Source: Mycobacterium malmoense | GTDB lineage: Bacteria; Actinomycetota; Actinomycetes; Mycobacteriales; Mycobacteriaceae | Assembly: GCF_019645855.1 (NCBI RefSeq) | Contig: NZ_CP080999.1 | Coordinates: 1-64,000, forward strand | Direction of reading: 5' to 3' | DNA length: 64,000 nt | Shown: positions 54,102-63,700 of the stretch, piece after piece | Layout: each line of letters starts with the position of its first letter | Numbering within the stretch: position 1 is the first letter of the stretch | Translations under genes and position numbers: made by a program | The notes under the pieces: generated by a model | Seen by the model: only the letters and a program-made list of their open reading frames with translations | What the model was told of the DNA's origin: nothing | Database searches by the model: none

Positions 54102-56637
54102 CGAAGGCCGCCACGACCAGTCGTCCGCCGACGCGAACGGATCACCAACTGAGCGCGTGGGCAGGCATACGAGTACCGATCGCCCGGATCCCGGCCACCG
54201 CCGTCAGGCTCCCCCCGACGACCGGTTGACCACGATCCTTCCACCGGTCATCGACGATCAGTCGCCACGACGACCCGACCCCATCGAGGAAGCCAAGGCC
54301 GCCCTGGACGGCCCCCCGTCGACACCCATACAGCGCGACCCGCTCGAAGAGGTCAAGGCCGCGCTCGACAGCCGTGCCTCAACCTCGCCGCGGCGTGACC
54401 GGCCGGGCCGCGGACGCCGCCCGCCGGAAGGACCCCCATCGCTACCGCGGCGGCCCGACGCGACTGGTGGGCCGGGCGACAGGGTCCCCCGACCAAGGGT
54501 CGACCGGAGCTGGGCCCGGCAGGTCAACTGGTTATGGGTGCGGCGAGCGGCCTACCTCACCGCGGCCGTGCTGGTGTTATTGCCGATCGTCACCTTCGCT
54601 ATGGCCTACTTCATCGTCGACGTTCCCAAGCCGGGCAACATCCGTACCAACCAGGTCTCGACAATCCTGGCCAGCGATGGCTCGGAGATCGCCAAAATCA
54701 TTCCCCCCGAAGGTAATCGGGTCGACGTCAGTATCAACCAGGTGCCCGTGCACGTGCGCCAGGCGGTGATCGCCGCCGAAGACCGCAACTTCTATTCCAA
54801 CCCGGGCTTTTCGTTCAGCGGTTTCGCGCGTGCGGTGAACAACAACCTCTTCGGCGGCGGCGACCTGCAGGGCGGCTCGACGATCACCCAGCAATATGTG
54901 AAGAACGCGCTGGTCGGTTCGGCGCAACACGGGTTCAGCGGCCTGATGCGCAAGGCCAAGGAGCTGGTCATCGCCACCAAGATGTCGGGGGAGTGGTCCA
55001 AAGACGATGTGCTACAAGCCTATTTGAACATCATCTACTTCGGCCGCGGCGCCTACGGGATTTCGGCGGCCGCCAAGGCCTATTTCGACAAGCCGGTCGA
55101 GCAGCTCACCGTCTCCGAAGGGGCGCTGTTGGCGGCGCTGATTCGGCGGCCGTCCTCGTTGGACCCGGCTGTGGATCCCAAGGGCGCCATGGAGCGTTGG
55201 AACTGGGTGCTCGACGGCATGGTGGAAACCAAGGCGCTATCGCCGAGCGATCGTGCGGCACAGGTGTTTCCACCGACCGTGCCACCCGATCAGGCCCGCG
55301 CACAGAACCAGACCACCGGTCCCAACGGGTTGATCGAACGCCGGGTGACCAACGAGCTGCTGGAGCTGTTCAACATCGACGAGCAGACCCTCAACACCCA
55401 GGGGCTGCAGGTCACCACCACCATCGATCCCAAGGCCCAGCAGGCCGCGGAAAAGGCCGTCTCGAAATACCTCGACGGGCAAGACCCCGACATGCGCGCC
55501 GCCGTGGTCTCGATCGACCCGCACAACGGCGCGATACACGCCTACTACGGCGGTTCCGACGCCAACGGTTTCGACTTCGCCCAGGCCGGGCTGCAAACCG
55601 GATCGTCGTTCAAGGTCTTCGCTTTGGTTGCCGCGCTCGAACAGGGGATCGGCCTGGGCTACCAGGTCGACAGCTCCCCGCTGACCGTCGACGGCATCAA
55701 GATCACCAACGTCGACGGCGAGAGCTGCGGAACCTGCAATATCGCCGTGGCACTCAAGCTTTCGCTCAACACCGCCTATTACCGGCTGATGCTCAAACTC
55801 AAGGGCGGCCCGCAGGCCGTTGCGGACGCCGCGCACCAGGCCGGTGTCGCGACCAGCTTTCCCGGCGTTGCGCACACGCTATCCGAGGACGGCAAGGGTG
55901 GTCCACCCAACAATGGGATTGTGTTGGGCCAGTACCAAACCCGGCCGATCGACATGGCCTCGGCCTATGCCACGCTGGCCGCGTCCGGCGTCTATCACCG
56001 GCCGCATCTGGTGCAAAAGGTGGTCAATGCCGAAGGCCAAGTGCTTTTCGACGCCGCCAATTCGGACAACAGCGGCGAGCGGCGCATCGACAAAGGGGTC
56101 GCGGACAACACCACCGCCGCGATGCAGCCGATCGCCGGCTATTCGCGTGGCCACAACCTGGCCGGCGGGCGTGCGTCGGCGGCCAAGACCGGCACGGTGC
56201 AGTTGGGCGACACCAAGGCCAACAAGGACGCCTGGATGGTCGGATACACGCCGTCGCTGTCGACGGCCGTGTGGGTGGGCACCGTCGAAGACAACGTGCC
56301 GCTGGTAACCGCCTCGGGCGCAGAGGTTTACGGCTCGGGCCTGCCGTCGGACATTTGGAAGTCGACCATGGACGGCGCCCTGAAGGGCACCTCGAACGAG
56401 ACCTTCCCGAAGCCGTCCGAGATCGGTGGCTACGCGGGCGTTCCCGCCGCGCCACCCCCGCCTCCTCCGCCACCGTCAGAGACCGTCATCCAGCCGACGA
56501 TCGAAGTGGCGCCGGGCATCACCATCCCAATCGGTCCGCCCACGACGGTCCCCGTCGGACCTCCGCCACCGGGCGGCTTCCCGCCACAGCCGGGCGTCCC
56601 ACCGGGCGGCCCGCAAGCTCCCCCGCCGCCGCCGTGA
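54094..56637 (+). CDS. ponA1: Bifunctional penicillin-binding protein PonA1 (class A)
   Basis: Synthesises and cross-links peptidoglycan at the growing pole. The 847-residue product has a disordered cytoplasmic N-terminus (about 1-160) with two copies of a DPxEExKAALD motif and a membrane helix (about 167-187). The GT51 transglycosylase domain carries EDRNFYSNPGF with catalytic Glu and GGSTITQQYVKN (about 230-300). The transpeptidase domain has SSFK (SxxK), SLN and KTGT motifs; a Pro-rich tail ends it. I chose the TTG at 54094 (MNNEGRHDQSS), overlapping the DUF5318 stop by 8 nt; the older annotation of M. tuberculosis begins later and lacks the cytoplasmic part. The GT87-type gene follows with a GTGA overlap. 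Confidence 0.95.
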   Translation: MNNEGRHDQSSADANGSPTERVGRHTSTDRPDPGHRRQAPPDDRLTTILPPVIDDQSPRRPDPIEEAKAALDGPPSTPIQRDPLEEVKAALDSRASTSPRRDRPGRGRRPPEGPPSLPRRPDATGGPGDRVPRPRVDRSWARQVNWLWVRRAAYLTAAVLVLLPIVTFAMAYFIVDVPKPGNIRTNQVSTILASDGSEIAKIIPPEGNRVDVSINQVPVHVRQAVIAAEDRNFYSNPGFSFSGFARAVNNNLFGGGDLQGGSTITQQYVKNALVGSAQHGFSGLMRKAKELVIATKMSGEWSKDDVLQAYLNIIYFGRGAYGISAAAKAYFDKPVEQLTVSEGALLAALIRRPSSLDPAVDPKGAMERWNWVLDGMVETKALSPSDRAAQVFPPTVPPDQARAQNQTTGPNGLIERRVTNELLELFNIDEQTLNTQGLQVTTTIDPKAQQAAEKAVSKYLDGQDPDMRAAVVSIDPHNGAIHAYYGGSDANGFDFAQAGLQTGSSFKVFALVAALEQGIGLGYQVDSSPLTVDGIKITNVDGESCGTCNIAVALKLSLNTAYYRLMLKLKGGPQAVADAAHQAGVATSFPGVAHTLSEDGKGGPPNNGIVLGQYQTRPIDMASAYATLAASGVYHRPHLVQKVVNAEGQVLFDAANSDNSGERRIDKGVADNTTAAMQPIAGYSRGHNLAGGRASAAKTGTVQLGDTKANKDAWMVGYTPSLSTAVWVGTVEDNVPLVTASGAEVYGSGLPSDIWKSTMDGALKGTSNETFPKPSEIGGYAGVPAAPPPPPPPPSETVIQPTIEVAPGITIPIGPPTTVPVGPPPPGGFPPQPGVPPGGPQAPPPPP

Positions 56638-58268
56638 CCGGAACTCAGCAGCAAAGCGCCACCATCTCACCGCTGCCCCTGGCCGCCGACCGGCGCAGCG
56701 CGGACAACCGCGATTGCCCCAGCCGCACCGACTTTTTGGGCGCGGCACTGGCGGACGTCGTCGGGGGACCGGTGGGCCGGCACGCGCTGATCGGCCGCAC
56801 CCGGCTGATGACCCCGGTGCGAGTCATGTTCGTGATCGCGCTGGTGTTCCTGGCACTCGGCTGGTCGACGAAGGCGGCCTGCCTACAGAGCACCGGTACC
56901 GGAACGGGCGATCAGCGCGTCGCCAACTGGGATAACCAACGCGCCTACTACGAGCTGTGCTATTCGGACACGGTGCCCCTCTACGGCGCGGAGTTGTTGA
57001 GCCAGGGCAAGTTTCCCTACAAGTCGAGCTGGATCGAGACCGACGCCAGCGGCGCCCCGCAGACCAGCTACGACGGCAAGCCCGCGGTGCGATACATGGA
57101 GTATCCCGTGCTGACGGGGATGTATCAGTACGTGTCGATGGCGCTGGCCAAGACCTACACCGCGCTGAGCAAGCTCGCGCCCCTTCCGGTAGTCGCCGAG
57201 GTGGTGATGTTCTTCAACGTCGCGGCGTTCGGGCTGGCGCTGGCCTGGCTGGCGACCGTGTGGGCAACCGCGGGCCTGTCGGGCCGGCGCGTATGGGATG
57301 CGGCCCTGGTGGCCGCCTCGCCGCTGGTGATCTTCCAGATATTCACCAACTTCGACGCGCTGGCAACGGCGTTCGCGGTCGGGGGGCTGCTGGCCTGGGC
57401 CCGACGCAAACCGGTACTCGCCGGTGTGCTGATCGGATTAGGCGCCGCGGCCAAGCTATACCCGCTGTTGTTCTTGGGCCCGATGTTGGTGTTGGGCATC
57501 CGGACTCGCCGCTTCGGTGCCCTGGCGCGCACCGCGGCGGCGGCTGCAGCGACCTGGTTATTGGTGAACCTGCCCGTGTTGGTGCTTTTTCCGCGGGGTT
57601 GGTCGGAGTTTTTCCGGCTCAACACCCGGCGCGGCGACGACATGGACTCGCTGTACAACGTCGTGAAATCATTCACCGGCTGGCGCGGTTTCGATCCCAA
57701 ACTGGGCTTCTGGGAGCCGCCCACGGTACTGAACACGGTGGTCATCGTGACGTTCGTAGTGTGTTGTGCGGCAATCGCTTACGTCGCGCTCACCGCGCCG
57801 CGACGGCCGCGGCTGGCGCAGCTGGTGTTCTTGGTGGTGGCGGCGTTCCTGTTGACCAACAAGGTGTGGAGCCCCCAGTTCTCGTTGTGGTTGGTGCCGC
57901 TGGCGGTGCTGGCCTTGCCGCATCGGCGAATCCTGCTGGCGTGGATGACGATTGACGCGCTGGTTTGGGTGCCGCGGATGTACTACCTGTATGGCAATCC
58001 GAACCGCGGGCTCCCGGATCAGTTTTTCACCACAACGGTGTTGCTGCGCGACGTCGCGGTCGTGGCGCTGTGCGCGTTGGTGATCCGGCAGATCTATCGG
58101 CCCGACGAGGATCTGGTGCGCTGGGGCGGGCGAGTGGACGATCCGGCGGGCGGGCCGTTCGACCGCGCCCCCGACGCCCCGCCTGGTTGGCTGCCGGACT
58201 GGGTGCGCCCGCCCGGGCAGCGGCGGTCGGCCGTCCCTGAAACCGAGGCCGTCGCGGTCGAGGCTTAA
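56634..58268 (+). CDS. GT87/DUF2029-type polyprenyl-linked glycosyltransferase membrane protein (Rv0051)
   Basis: A 544-residue integral membrane protein with about ten hydrophobic helices. The N-terminal region RTDFLGAALADVVGGPVGRHAL precedes the first helix (about 62-80). A large extracytoplasmic loop contains DTVPLYGAELLSQGKFPYKSS (about 117-137), typical of GT-C-fold mannosyltransferases of the GT87 family, with conserved YMEYPVLTGMYQY. The C-terminal cytoplasmic tail is Pro/Arg-rich. Its start (GTG at 56634) overlaps ponA1 by GTGA, so it is probably translated from the same message. Likely mannosyltransferase for envelope glycans, but the acceptor is unknown. Confidence 0.88.
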   Translation: MTGTQQQSATISPLPLAADRRSADNRDCPSRTDFLGAALADVVGGPVGRHALIGRTRLMTPVRVMFVIALVFLALGWSTKAACLQSTGTGTGDQRVANWDNQRAYYELCYSDTVPLYGAELLSQGKFPYKSSWIETDASGAPQTSYDGKPAVRYMEYPVLTGMYQYVSMALAKTYTALSKLAPLPVVAEVVMFFNVAAFGLALAWLATVWATAGLSGRRVWDAALVAASPLVIFQIFTNFDALATAFAVGGLLAWARRKPVLAGVLIGLGAAAKLYPLLFLGPMLVLGIRTRRFGALARTAAAAAATWLLVNLPVLVLFPRGWSEFFRLNTRRGDDMDSLYNVVKSFTGWRGFDPKLGFWEPPTVLNTVVIVTFVVCCAAIAYVALTAPRRPRLAQLVFLVVAAFLLTNKVWSPQFSLWLVPLAVLALPHRRILLAWMTIDALVWVPRMYYLYGNPNRGLPDQFFTTTVLLRDVAVVALCALVIRQIYRPDEDLVRWGGRVDDPAGGPFDRAPDAPPGWLPDWVRPPGQRRSAVPETEAVAVEA

Positions 58269-58539
58269 TGCTGGTCGCAATTCCACTGTTCCCGCGCTTC
58301 ACCGCACTCGGCTGGCCGCAAACCGTACACCCGATCACCACGCACACCACGTCGGTGTGTACGGGCACATAGTTGCTCGCCGCGCGGGGTCTGTTCGATG
58401 GACTGACCCCCTACCGATCTGCGCGGATTTCTCCGGCCAGCCCCACGTCCGGTAGCCTGATGCGGTTGCCGACGCAGGCGACCCTCCTGCCACGGATCGA
58501 CCGTGGCCGTTTGAGACCAGAGGAGGTGGTGAGGTTTCC

Positions 58540-58830
58540 ATGCGTCCATACGAAATCATGGTCATTCTTGACCCCACGCTCGACGAACGCACCGTTGCCC
58601 CGTCCTTGGAGACGTTCCTCAACGTCGTCCGCAAGGATGGCGGAACCGTCGAGAAGGTCGACATCTGGGGCCGGCGGCGGCTGGCCTACGAGATCGCCAA
58701 GCACGACGAAGGCATCTACGTCGTCATCGACCTCAAGGCTGCGCCGGCGACGGTCTCCGAGCTCGACCGTCAGCTGAGCCTCAACGAGTCGGTGTTGCGC
58801 ACCAAGGTGATGCGCACCGACAAGCACTAA
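58540..58830 (+). CDS. rpsF: 30S ribosomal protein bS6
   Basis: Small-subunit protein that binds the central domain of 16S rRNA as a heterodimer with bS18, encoded two genes downstream. The 96-residue product begins MRPYEIMVILDPTLDERTVA and contains the alpha/beta sandwich with KVDIWGRRRLAYEIAKHDEGIYVVID. Length is exactly typical. AGGAGGTGGTGAGG lies upstream of the ATG. It starts the rpsF-ssb-rpsR-rplI operon; the 270-bp leader (58269-58539) must hold its promoter and could carry S6:S18 autoregulation, but I cannot identify the RNA motif. Confidence 0.97.
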   Translation: MRPYEIMVILDPTLDERTVAPSLETFLNVVRKDGGTVEKVDIWGRRRLAYEIAKHDEGIYVVIDLKAAPATVSELDRQLSLNESVLRTKVMRTDKH

Positions 58831-58932
58831 CAGGCTGGGCGAGACACTGCCCGCTGTCGGCATGTTTGCGTAGGCTCAGCGAGAACACGCTCATGACCAC
58901 CCGTCGCCCCGAGGCGGATCCAGGAGGAAATT

Positions 58933-59466
58933 GTGGCTGGTGACACCACTATCACCGTTGTCGGAAACCTGACCGCCGACCCTGAACTGCGGTTTACCCC
59001 GTCGGGAGCGGCCGTCGCGAACTTCACCGTGGCCTCGACGCCCCGGATCTATGACCGGCAGAGCGGGGAATGGAAGGACGGCGAGGCGCTCTTCCTCCGG
59101 TGCAACATCTGGCGGGAGGCCGCCGAGAACGTCGCGGAAAGCCTGACCCGCGGCGCCAGGGTAATCGTTACGGGGCGGCTCAAGCAGCGGTCTTTTGAGA
59201 CCCGAGAAGGCGAGAAGCGCACCGTCGTCGAGGTCGAGGTCGACGAGGTCGGGCCTTCGCTTCGGTACGCCACCGCCAAGGTCAACAAGGCCACCCGCAG
59301 TGGTGGCGGAGGCGGCGGCTTCGGTGGCGGCGGGGGCGGTGGTGGTGGTGGTGGTGCGCCTCGCCCGGCGCCGGCGCAGGCGAGCGCCCCGGCGGGTGAC
59401 GATCCGTGGGGCAGCGCCCCGGCATCGGGCTCCTTCGGCGGCGGCGACGACGAACCGCCGTTTTGA
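58933..59466 (+). CDS. ssb: Single-stranded DNA-binding protein
   Basis: Homotetrameric SSB that coats single-stranded DNA during replication and repair. The 177-residue product has the OB-fold (MAGDTTITVVGNLTADPELR to about residue 110, with aromatic NIWREAAENV). A Gly-rich linker made of tandem GGT/GGC codons (about residues 118-140) follows, then the acidic tip DDEPPF that recruits partners. It is longer than the 164-residue M. tuberculosis protein because of the Gly tract. The GTG at 58933 follows AGGAGGAAATT. Confidence 0.97.
   Translation: MAGDTTITVVGNLTADPELRFTPSGAAVANFTVASTPRIYDRQSGEWKDGEALFLRCNIWREAAENVAESLTRGARVIVTGRLKQRSFETREGEKRTVVEVEVDEVGPSLRYATAKVNKATRSGGGGGGFGGGGGGGGGGGAPRPAPAQASAPAGDDPWGSAPASGSFGGGDDEPPF
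59300..59360 (+). repeat. Glycine-codon microsatellite in ssb
   Basis: A run of GGT/GGC codons, ending in several uninterrupted GGT units around 59338-59354, encodes the SSB linker. Runs like this are prone to copy-number change by slippage. Confidence 0.8.
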
Positions 59467-59509
59467 CCAGAGAACTTCACACCAGTAAGTAACGGAAAGA
59501 AAGACATAC

Positions 59510-59764
59510 ATGGCCAAGTCCAATAAGCGGCGCCCGGCTCCAGAAAAGCCGGTCAAGGCGCGTAAATGCGTCTTTTGCGCGAAGAAAGAACAAGCGATCG
59601 ACTACAAGGACACCGCGCTGCTGCGCACTTACATCAGTGAGCGCGGCAAGATCCGGGCGCGCCGCGTCACCGGCAACTGCGTGCAGCACCAGCGCGACAT
59701 CGCGCTCGCGGTGAAGAATGCCCGCGAGGTGGCCCTGCTGCCCTTCACTTCCGCGGCGCGATAA
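59510..59764 (+). CDS. rpsR: 30S ribosomal protein bS18 (rpsR1 type, C+ form)
   Basis: Small-subunit protein that pairs with bS6. The 84-residue product has KCVFCAKKEQ near residue 20 and GNCVQHQRD near 57, giving three or so cysteines that suit zinc binding, so this is the zinc-containing C+ paralogue. Mycobacteria also carry a C- copy elsewhere under Zur control. SD AACGGAAAGAAAG upstream of the ATG. Middle of the rpsF operon. Confidence 0.95.
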   Translation: MAKSNKRRPAPEKPVKARKCVFCAKKEQAIDYKDTALLRTYISERGKIRARRVTGNCVQHQRDIALAVKNAREVALLPFTSAAR

Positions 59765-59796
59765 CCGCCGAACGCTGAACCGAAAGTACGTAAACG

Positions 59797-60255
59797 ATGA
59801 AGCTGATTCTGACGGCTGACGTCGAGCACCTCGGCACCGTCGGTGACACGGTCGAGGTCAAGGACGGCTATGGCCGCAATTTCCTGCTCCCGCGCGGCAT
59901 GGCGATCGTCGCTTCGCGCGGCGCACAGAAGCAGGCCGATGAGATCCGCCGGGCTCGCGAAACCAAGACGGTGCGCGGCCTCGAGCACGCCAACGAAATC
60001 AAGGCGGCGATCGAGGCGCTGGGCTCTGTTTCGTTGCCAGTGAAGACGGCGGCCGACTCCGGCAAGCTGTTCGGCTCGGTCACCGCCGGCGATGTTGTCT
60101 CGGCCATCAAAAAGGCCGGCGGGCCCAACCTCGACAAGCGGATCGTTCGGCTGCCCAAGACGCATATCAAGGCCGTCGGCGAGCACCGGGTGTCGGTGCA
60201 CCTGCACCCCGAGATCGATGTCGAGATTGTGTTCGACGTCGTCGCGGAGAGCTAA
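59797..60255 (+). CDS. rplI: 50S ribosomal protein bL9
   Basis: Large-subunit protein near the L1 stalk that helps keep reading frame. The 152-residue product begins MKLILTADVEHLGTVGDTVE with the N-terminal globular domain (GYGRNFLLPRGMAI), a long connecting helix (about 42-75), and a C-terminal domain ending VEIVFDVVAES. Length is typical for mycobacteria. Last gene of the rpsF-ssb-rpsR-rplI operon. Confidence 0.96.
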   Translation: MKLILTADVEHLGTVGDTVEVKDGYGRNFLLPRGMAIVASRGAQKQADEIRRARETKTVRGLEHANEIKAAIEALGSVSLPVKTAADSGKLFGSVTAGDVVSAIKKAGGPNLDKRIVRLPKTHIKAVGEHRVSVHLHPEIDVEIVFDVVAES

Positions 60256-60788
60256 CTCAACGCCATTTGCTCATCACAGGCGGCGGCCGTGATCGGCCGC
60301 CGTCGCGGTTGGTCGCGCCGCGAGCAGCGGCTAAAGCCTTCGTCGAGGCGCGCCCGCGCGTCGGGCCTGGCGAACTATTTCGGCGGCGTTGCCAAGTGAT
60401 CGCCTTAACCGCCCCGTAACGCGGCGAAAATATGGCCGAAAGCCAACACGCCCGGCGCAGTAACCTGGCCCGACACGCCGAAGAGATTATTGTCCACACC
60501 AAATGCGGCGCGTTGTACTGCTTTTATCAGCGGTGATGTCCCAGTACCTCGAATTAATCCACAGGTTCTCCACACCCCGCTCAACACAGGTGTCGACGGA
60601 TATGCACACACGATGCACAGCCTTATGAACAGCAGCCCCTTTAAGTACTCGCCAGCAACGTTTACCGTCTTCCCCGCGCGAGGCGATATGGGCGCTACGG
60701 GTCGTGGGGTGTCGGTGCCGTGACTTACGCTCTGAATGTCGGCTGTCGAATGTATGTTCGGTGCTTGTGTCAGAGGAGGTGAGAGCCC
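60256..60788. other. 533-bp gap upstream of dnaB; DnaA-box cluster, no supported gene
   Basis: Non-coding gap between rplI and dnaB. No convincing gene is present; a 77-codon frame at 60490-60723 has no ribosome-binding site or typical codon bias. The notable content is three DnaA-box-like nonamers at 60490-60574 and the dnaB promoter, which should lie in the AT-richer 60620-60770 part. Confidence 0.65.
60490..60574 (+). promoter_or_regulatory. Cluster of three DnaA boxes upstream of dnaB
   Basis: TTGTCCACA at 60490-60498 is a perfect match to the mycobacterial DnaA box. TAATCCACA at 60555-60563 and TTCTCCACA at 60566-60574 each differ by one or two bases. All three face the same way, and the last two are separated by 2 bp. 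Binding by DnaA is inferred from sequence. Confidence 0.55.
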
Positions 60789-63700
60789 GTGGCGGTCGTC
60801 GATGACCTAGCGCCCGGCATGGATGCCTCGCCGCCCAGTGAGGATTACGGCCGTCAGCCGCCGCAGGATGTGGCCGCGGAGCAGTCGGTGCTGGGCGGGA
60901 TGCTGCTGAGCAAGGACGCCATCGCCGATGTGCTGGAGCGGCTGCGGCCCGGCGACTTCTACAAGCCGGCCCACCAGAACGTCTACGACGCGATCCTGGA
61001 CCTGTACGGGCGCGGCGAGCCCGCCGACGCGGTGACGGTCGCCGCCGAACTGGACCGCCGCGGGCTGCTGCGCCGCATCGGCGGCGCACCCTATCTGCAC
61101 ACCCTGATCTCGACGGTGCCGACGGCCGCCAACGCCGGCTACTACGCCGGCATCGTGGCCGAAAAGGCGCTGCTGCGCCGGCTGGTGGAGGCCGGGACGC
61201 GGGTAGTGCAATACGGCTACGCGGGCGCCGAGGGTGCCGACGTGGCCGAGGTGGTCGACCGCGCGCAGGCGGAAATCTACGAGGTCACCGATCGCCGGCT
61301 TTCCGAGGACTTCGTTCCGCTCGAGGACCTGTTGCAGCCGACGATGGACGAGATCGACGCCATCGCCTCCAACGGCGGCCTGTCACGCGGCGTGCCGACC
61401 GGCTTCACCGAACTCGACGAGGTGACCAACGGGCTGCATCCGGGCCAAATGATCATCGTGGCGGCGCGCCCGGGTGTGGGTAAGGCGCTCGCACTGGACA
61501 CGCCGCTGGCCACACCGGCCGGCTGGACGACAATGGGCGACGTCGCCGTCGGCGACGAGTTGCTCGACGCCGACGGGCTGCCGACGCGGGTGGTGGCCGC
61601 GACCGAGGTCATGTTGGGCCGGCCGTGCTACGAGATCGAATTTTCCGACGGCACAGTCGTTGTCGCCGACGCCGCGCACCAGTGGCCGACGACTCGCGGC
61701 ATCCGGACGTCGGACCGGTTGCGCTGCGGTTGGGACACGATCGCCGCCGCCGGGTCGATGACGCGCTATCCCGGGCATGGGACCACCACCGCCCTGATAG
61801 CGCCGGTGCTGCAGATCGACGCGGTGCGCCGGGTGGACAGTGTGCCGGTGCGCTGCGTCCAGGTGGACAACGCCGCGCGCCTGTATCTGGCCGGCCGCGG
61901 GATGGTGCCGACCCACAATTCCACGCTGGGTTTGGACTTCATGCGGTCGTGTTCGATCAAGCACCGCATGGCCAGCGTCATCTTCTCGCTGGAGATGAGC
62001 AAGTCCGAGATCGTGATGCGGCTGCTTTCCGCCGAGGCGAAAATCAAGCTCGCCGATATGCGTTCGGGCCGGATGAGCGACGACGACTGGACGCGGCTGG
62101 CGCGGCGGATGAGCGAAATCAGCGAGGCCCCACTGTATATCGACGACTCGCCCAACCTGACCATGATGGAGATCCGGGCCAAGGCGCGCCGGTTGCGGCA
62201 GAAGGCGGATCTGAGGCTGATCGTGGTCGACTACATGCAGCTGATGACGTCGGGCAAGAAGTTCGAGTCGCGTCAGGTGGAGGTGTCCGAATTCTCGCGC
62301 CATCTCAAGCTTTTGGCCAAAGAACTCGAGGTTCCGGTTATTGCGATCAGCCAGCTCAACCGTGGCCCCGAGCAGCGCACCGACAAGAAGCCGATGCTGG
62401 CCGACCTTCGCGAGTCGGGATGCTTGACCGCCTCGACGCGAATCCTGCGCGCCGACACCGGCGCCGAGGTCACGTTTGGTGAGCTCATGCGGACCGGTGA
62501 GCGTCCTTTGGTCTGGTCGCTGGACGAGCAGCTGCGCATGGTGGCCCGCCCGATGACCAACGTGTTTCCCAGTGGCCGCAGGGAGGTGTTCCGGCTCCGG
62601 CTGGCCTCGGGCCGGGAAGTTGAGGCCACGGGCAACCATCCGTTCATGAAGTTCGAGGGCTGGACTTCCTTGGAGCAGCTGAAGATTGGTGATCGCATCG
62701 CGGCACCGCGGCGGGTACCCGAGCCCGCGGACACGCAGCGGATGGACGACTCGGAAGTCATTCTGCTTGCCCACATGATCGGCGACGGGTCGTGTGTGAA
62801 GAATCAGCCGATCCGCTATGCGTCGGTGGACGAGGCAAACCTCGTCGCGGTGATGGTCTCGGCCGCACACTTCGGCGTGACCGCGGTGCGCGACGAGTAC
62901 CCGGCCGCGCGAGTGACCACGCTGCGGTTGCCCGCGCCCGACCGGTTGGCGCGCGGCAAACGAAACCCGATAGCGGCCTGGCTCGATGGTCTAGGGCTGT
63001 TTGGGCGACGGAGTTACGAGAAGTTTGTGCCCGAGGCCATATTTCGTGCCCCCAATGACCAGGTGGCGTTGTTCCTGCGTCATCTATGGGCTACGGACGG
63101 GTCTGTTCGGTGGGATGCCAAGGTCGGTCAAGCGCGGATTTACTACGCGTCGACCAGTCGACGCCTCATCGACGACGTGGCGGTCCTGCTGCTGCGGGTC
63201 GGCGTCTTCGCGCGGATCAAGCGCGCACCGAAGCCGGGTTACCGCGACTCCTGGCACCTATGCATTTACGGTGCGGACAACCAGGCCAGGTTCCTTCGCC
63301 ACGTTGGTGTTAACGGTGCAAGAGGGGCCGCGGCACAGGAAGTGCTGGCTCAACTCGAGGGCATGGTGCGCAACCCGAACCTGGACACCGTGCCGAAGGA
63401 AGTATGGTCCCAAGTACGAAACCTTTTGTTGTCCAAGCAGATAACACACCGGCAATTTGCTTCGGTCATGGGCATTCAGTTTTGCGGATCCGCGTTGTGG
63501 AAGCGCTCACCGAGTCGATCGAGACTGCATCGCGTCGCGGCGCTGCTCGACGATCCTGAGATTCATGCGCTGGCAACCAACGACGTCTTCTGGGACACCG
63601 TTGTGGAAATCACGAGTCTTGGTGGACAGGATGTCTATGACGGAACCGTAAGTGGCACACATAATTTCGTCGCAAACGGCATCGTAGTCCACAACTCCCT

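Noticed and set aside
54993..56633. Upstream extension of the GT87-type gene through ponA1
   Set aside because: This part lies in another frame of ponA1, is Arg/Gly/Ser-rich and has no family similarity; the true start is the GTG at 56634.
60490..60723. 77-codon frame upstream of dnaB
   Set aside because: No ribosome-binding site or coding bias; region better explained by DnaA boxes and promoter.
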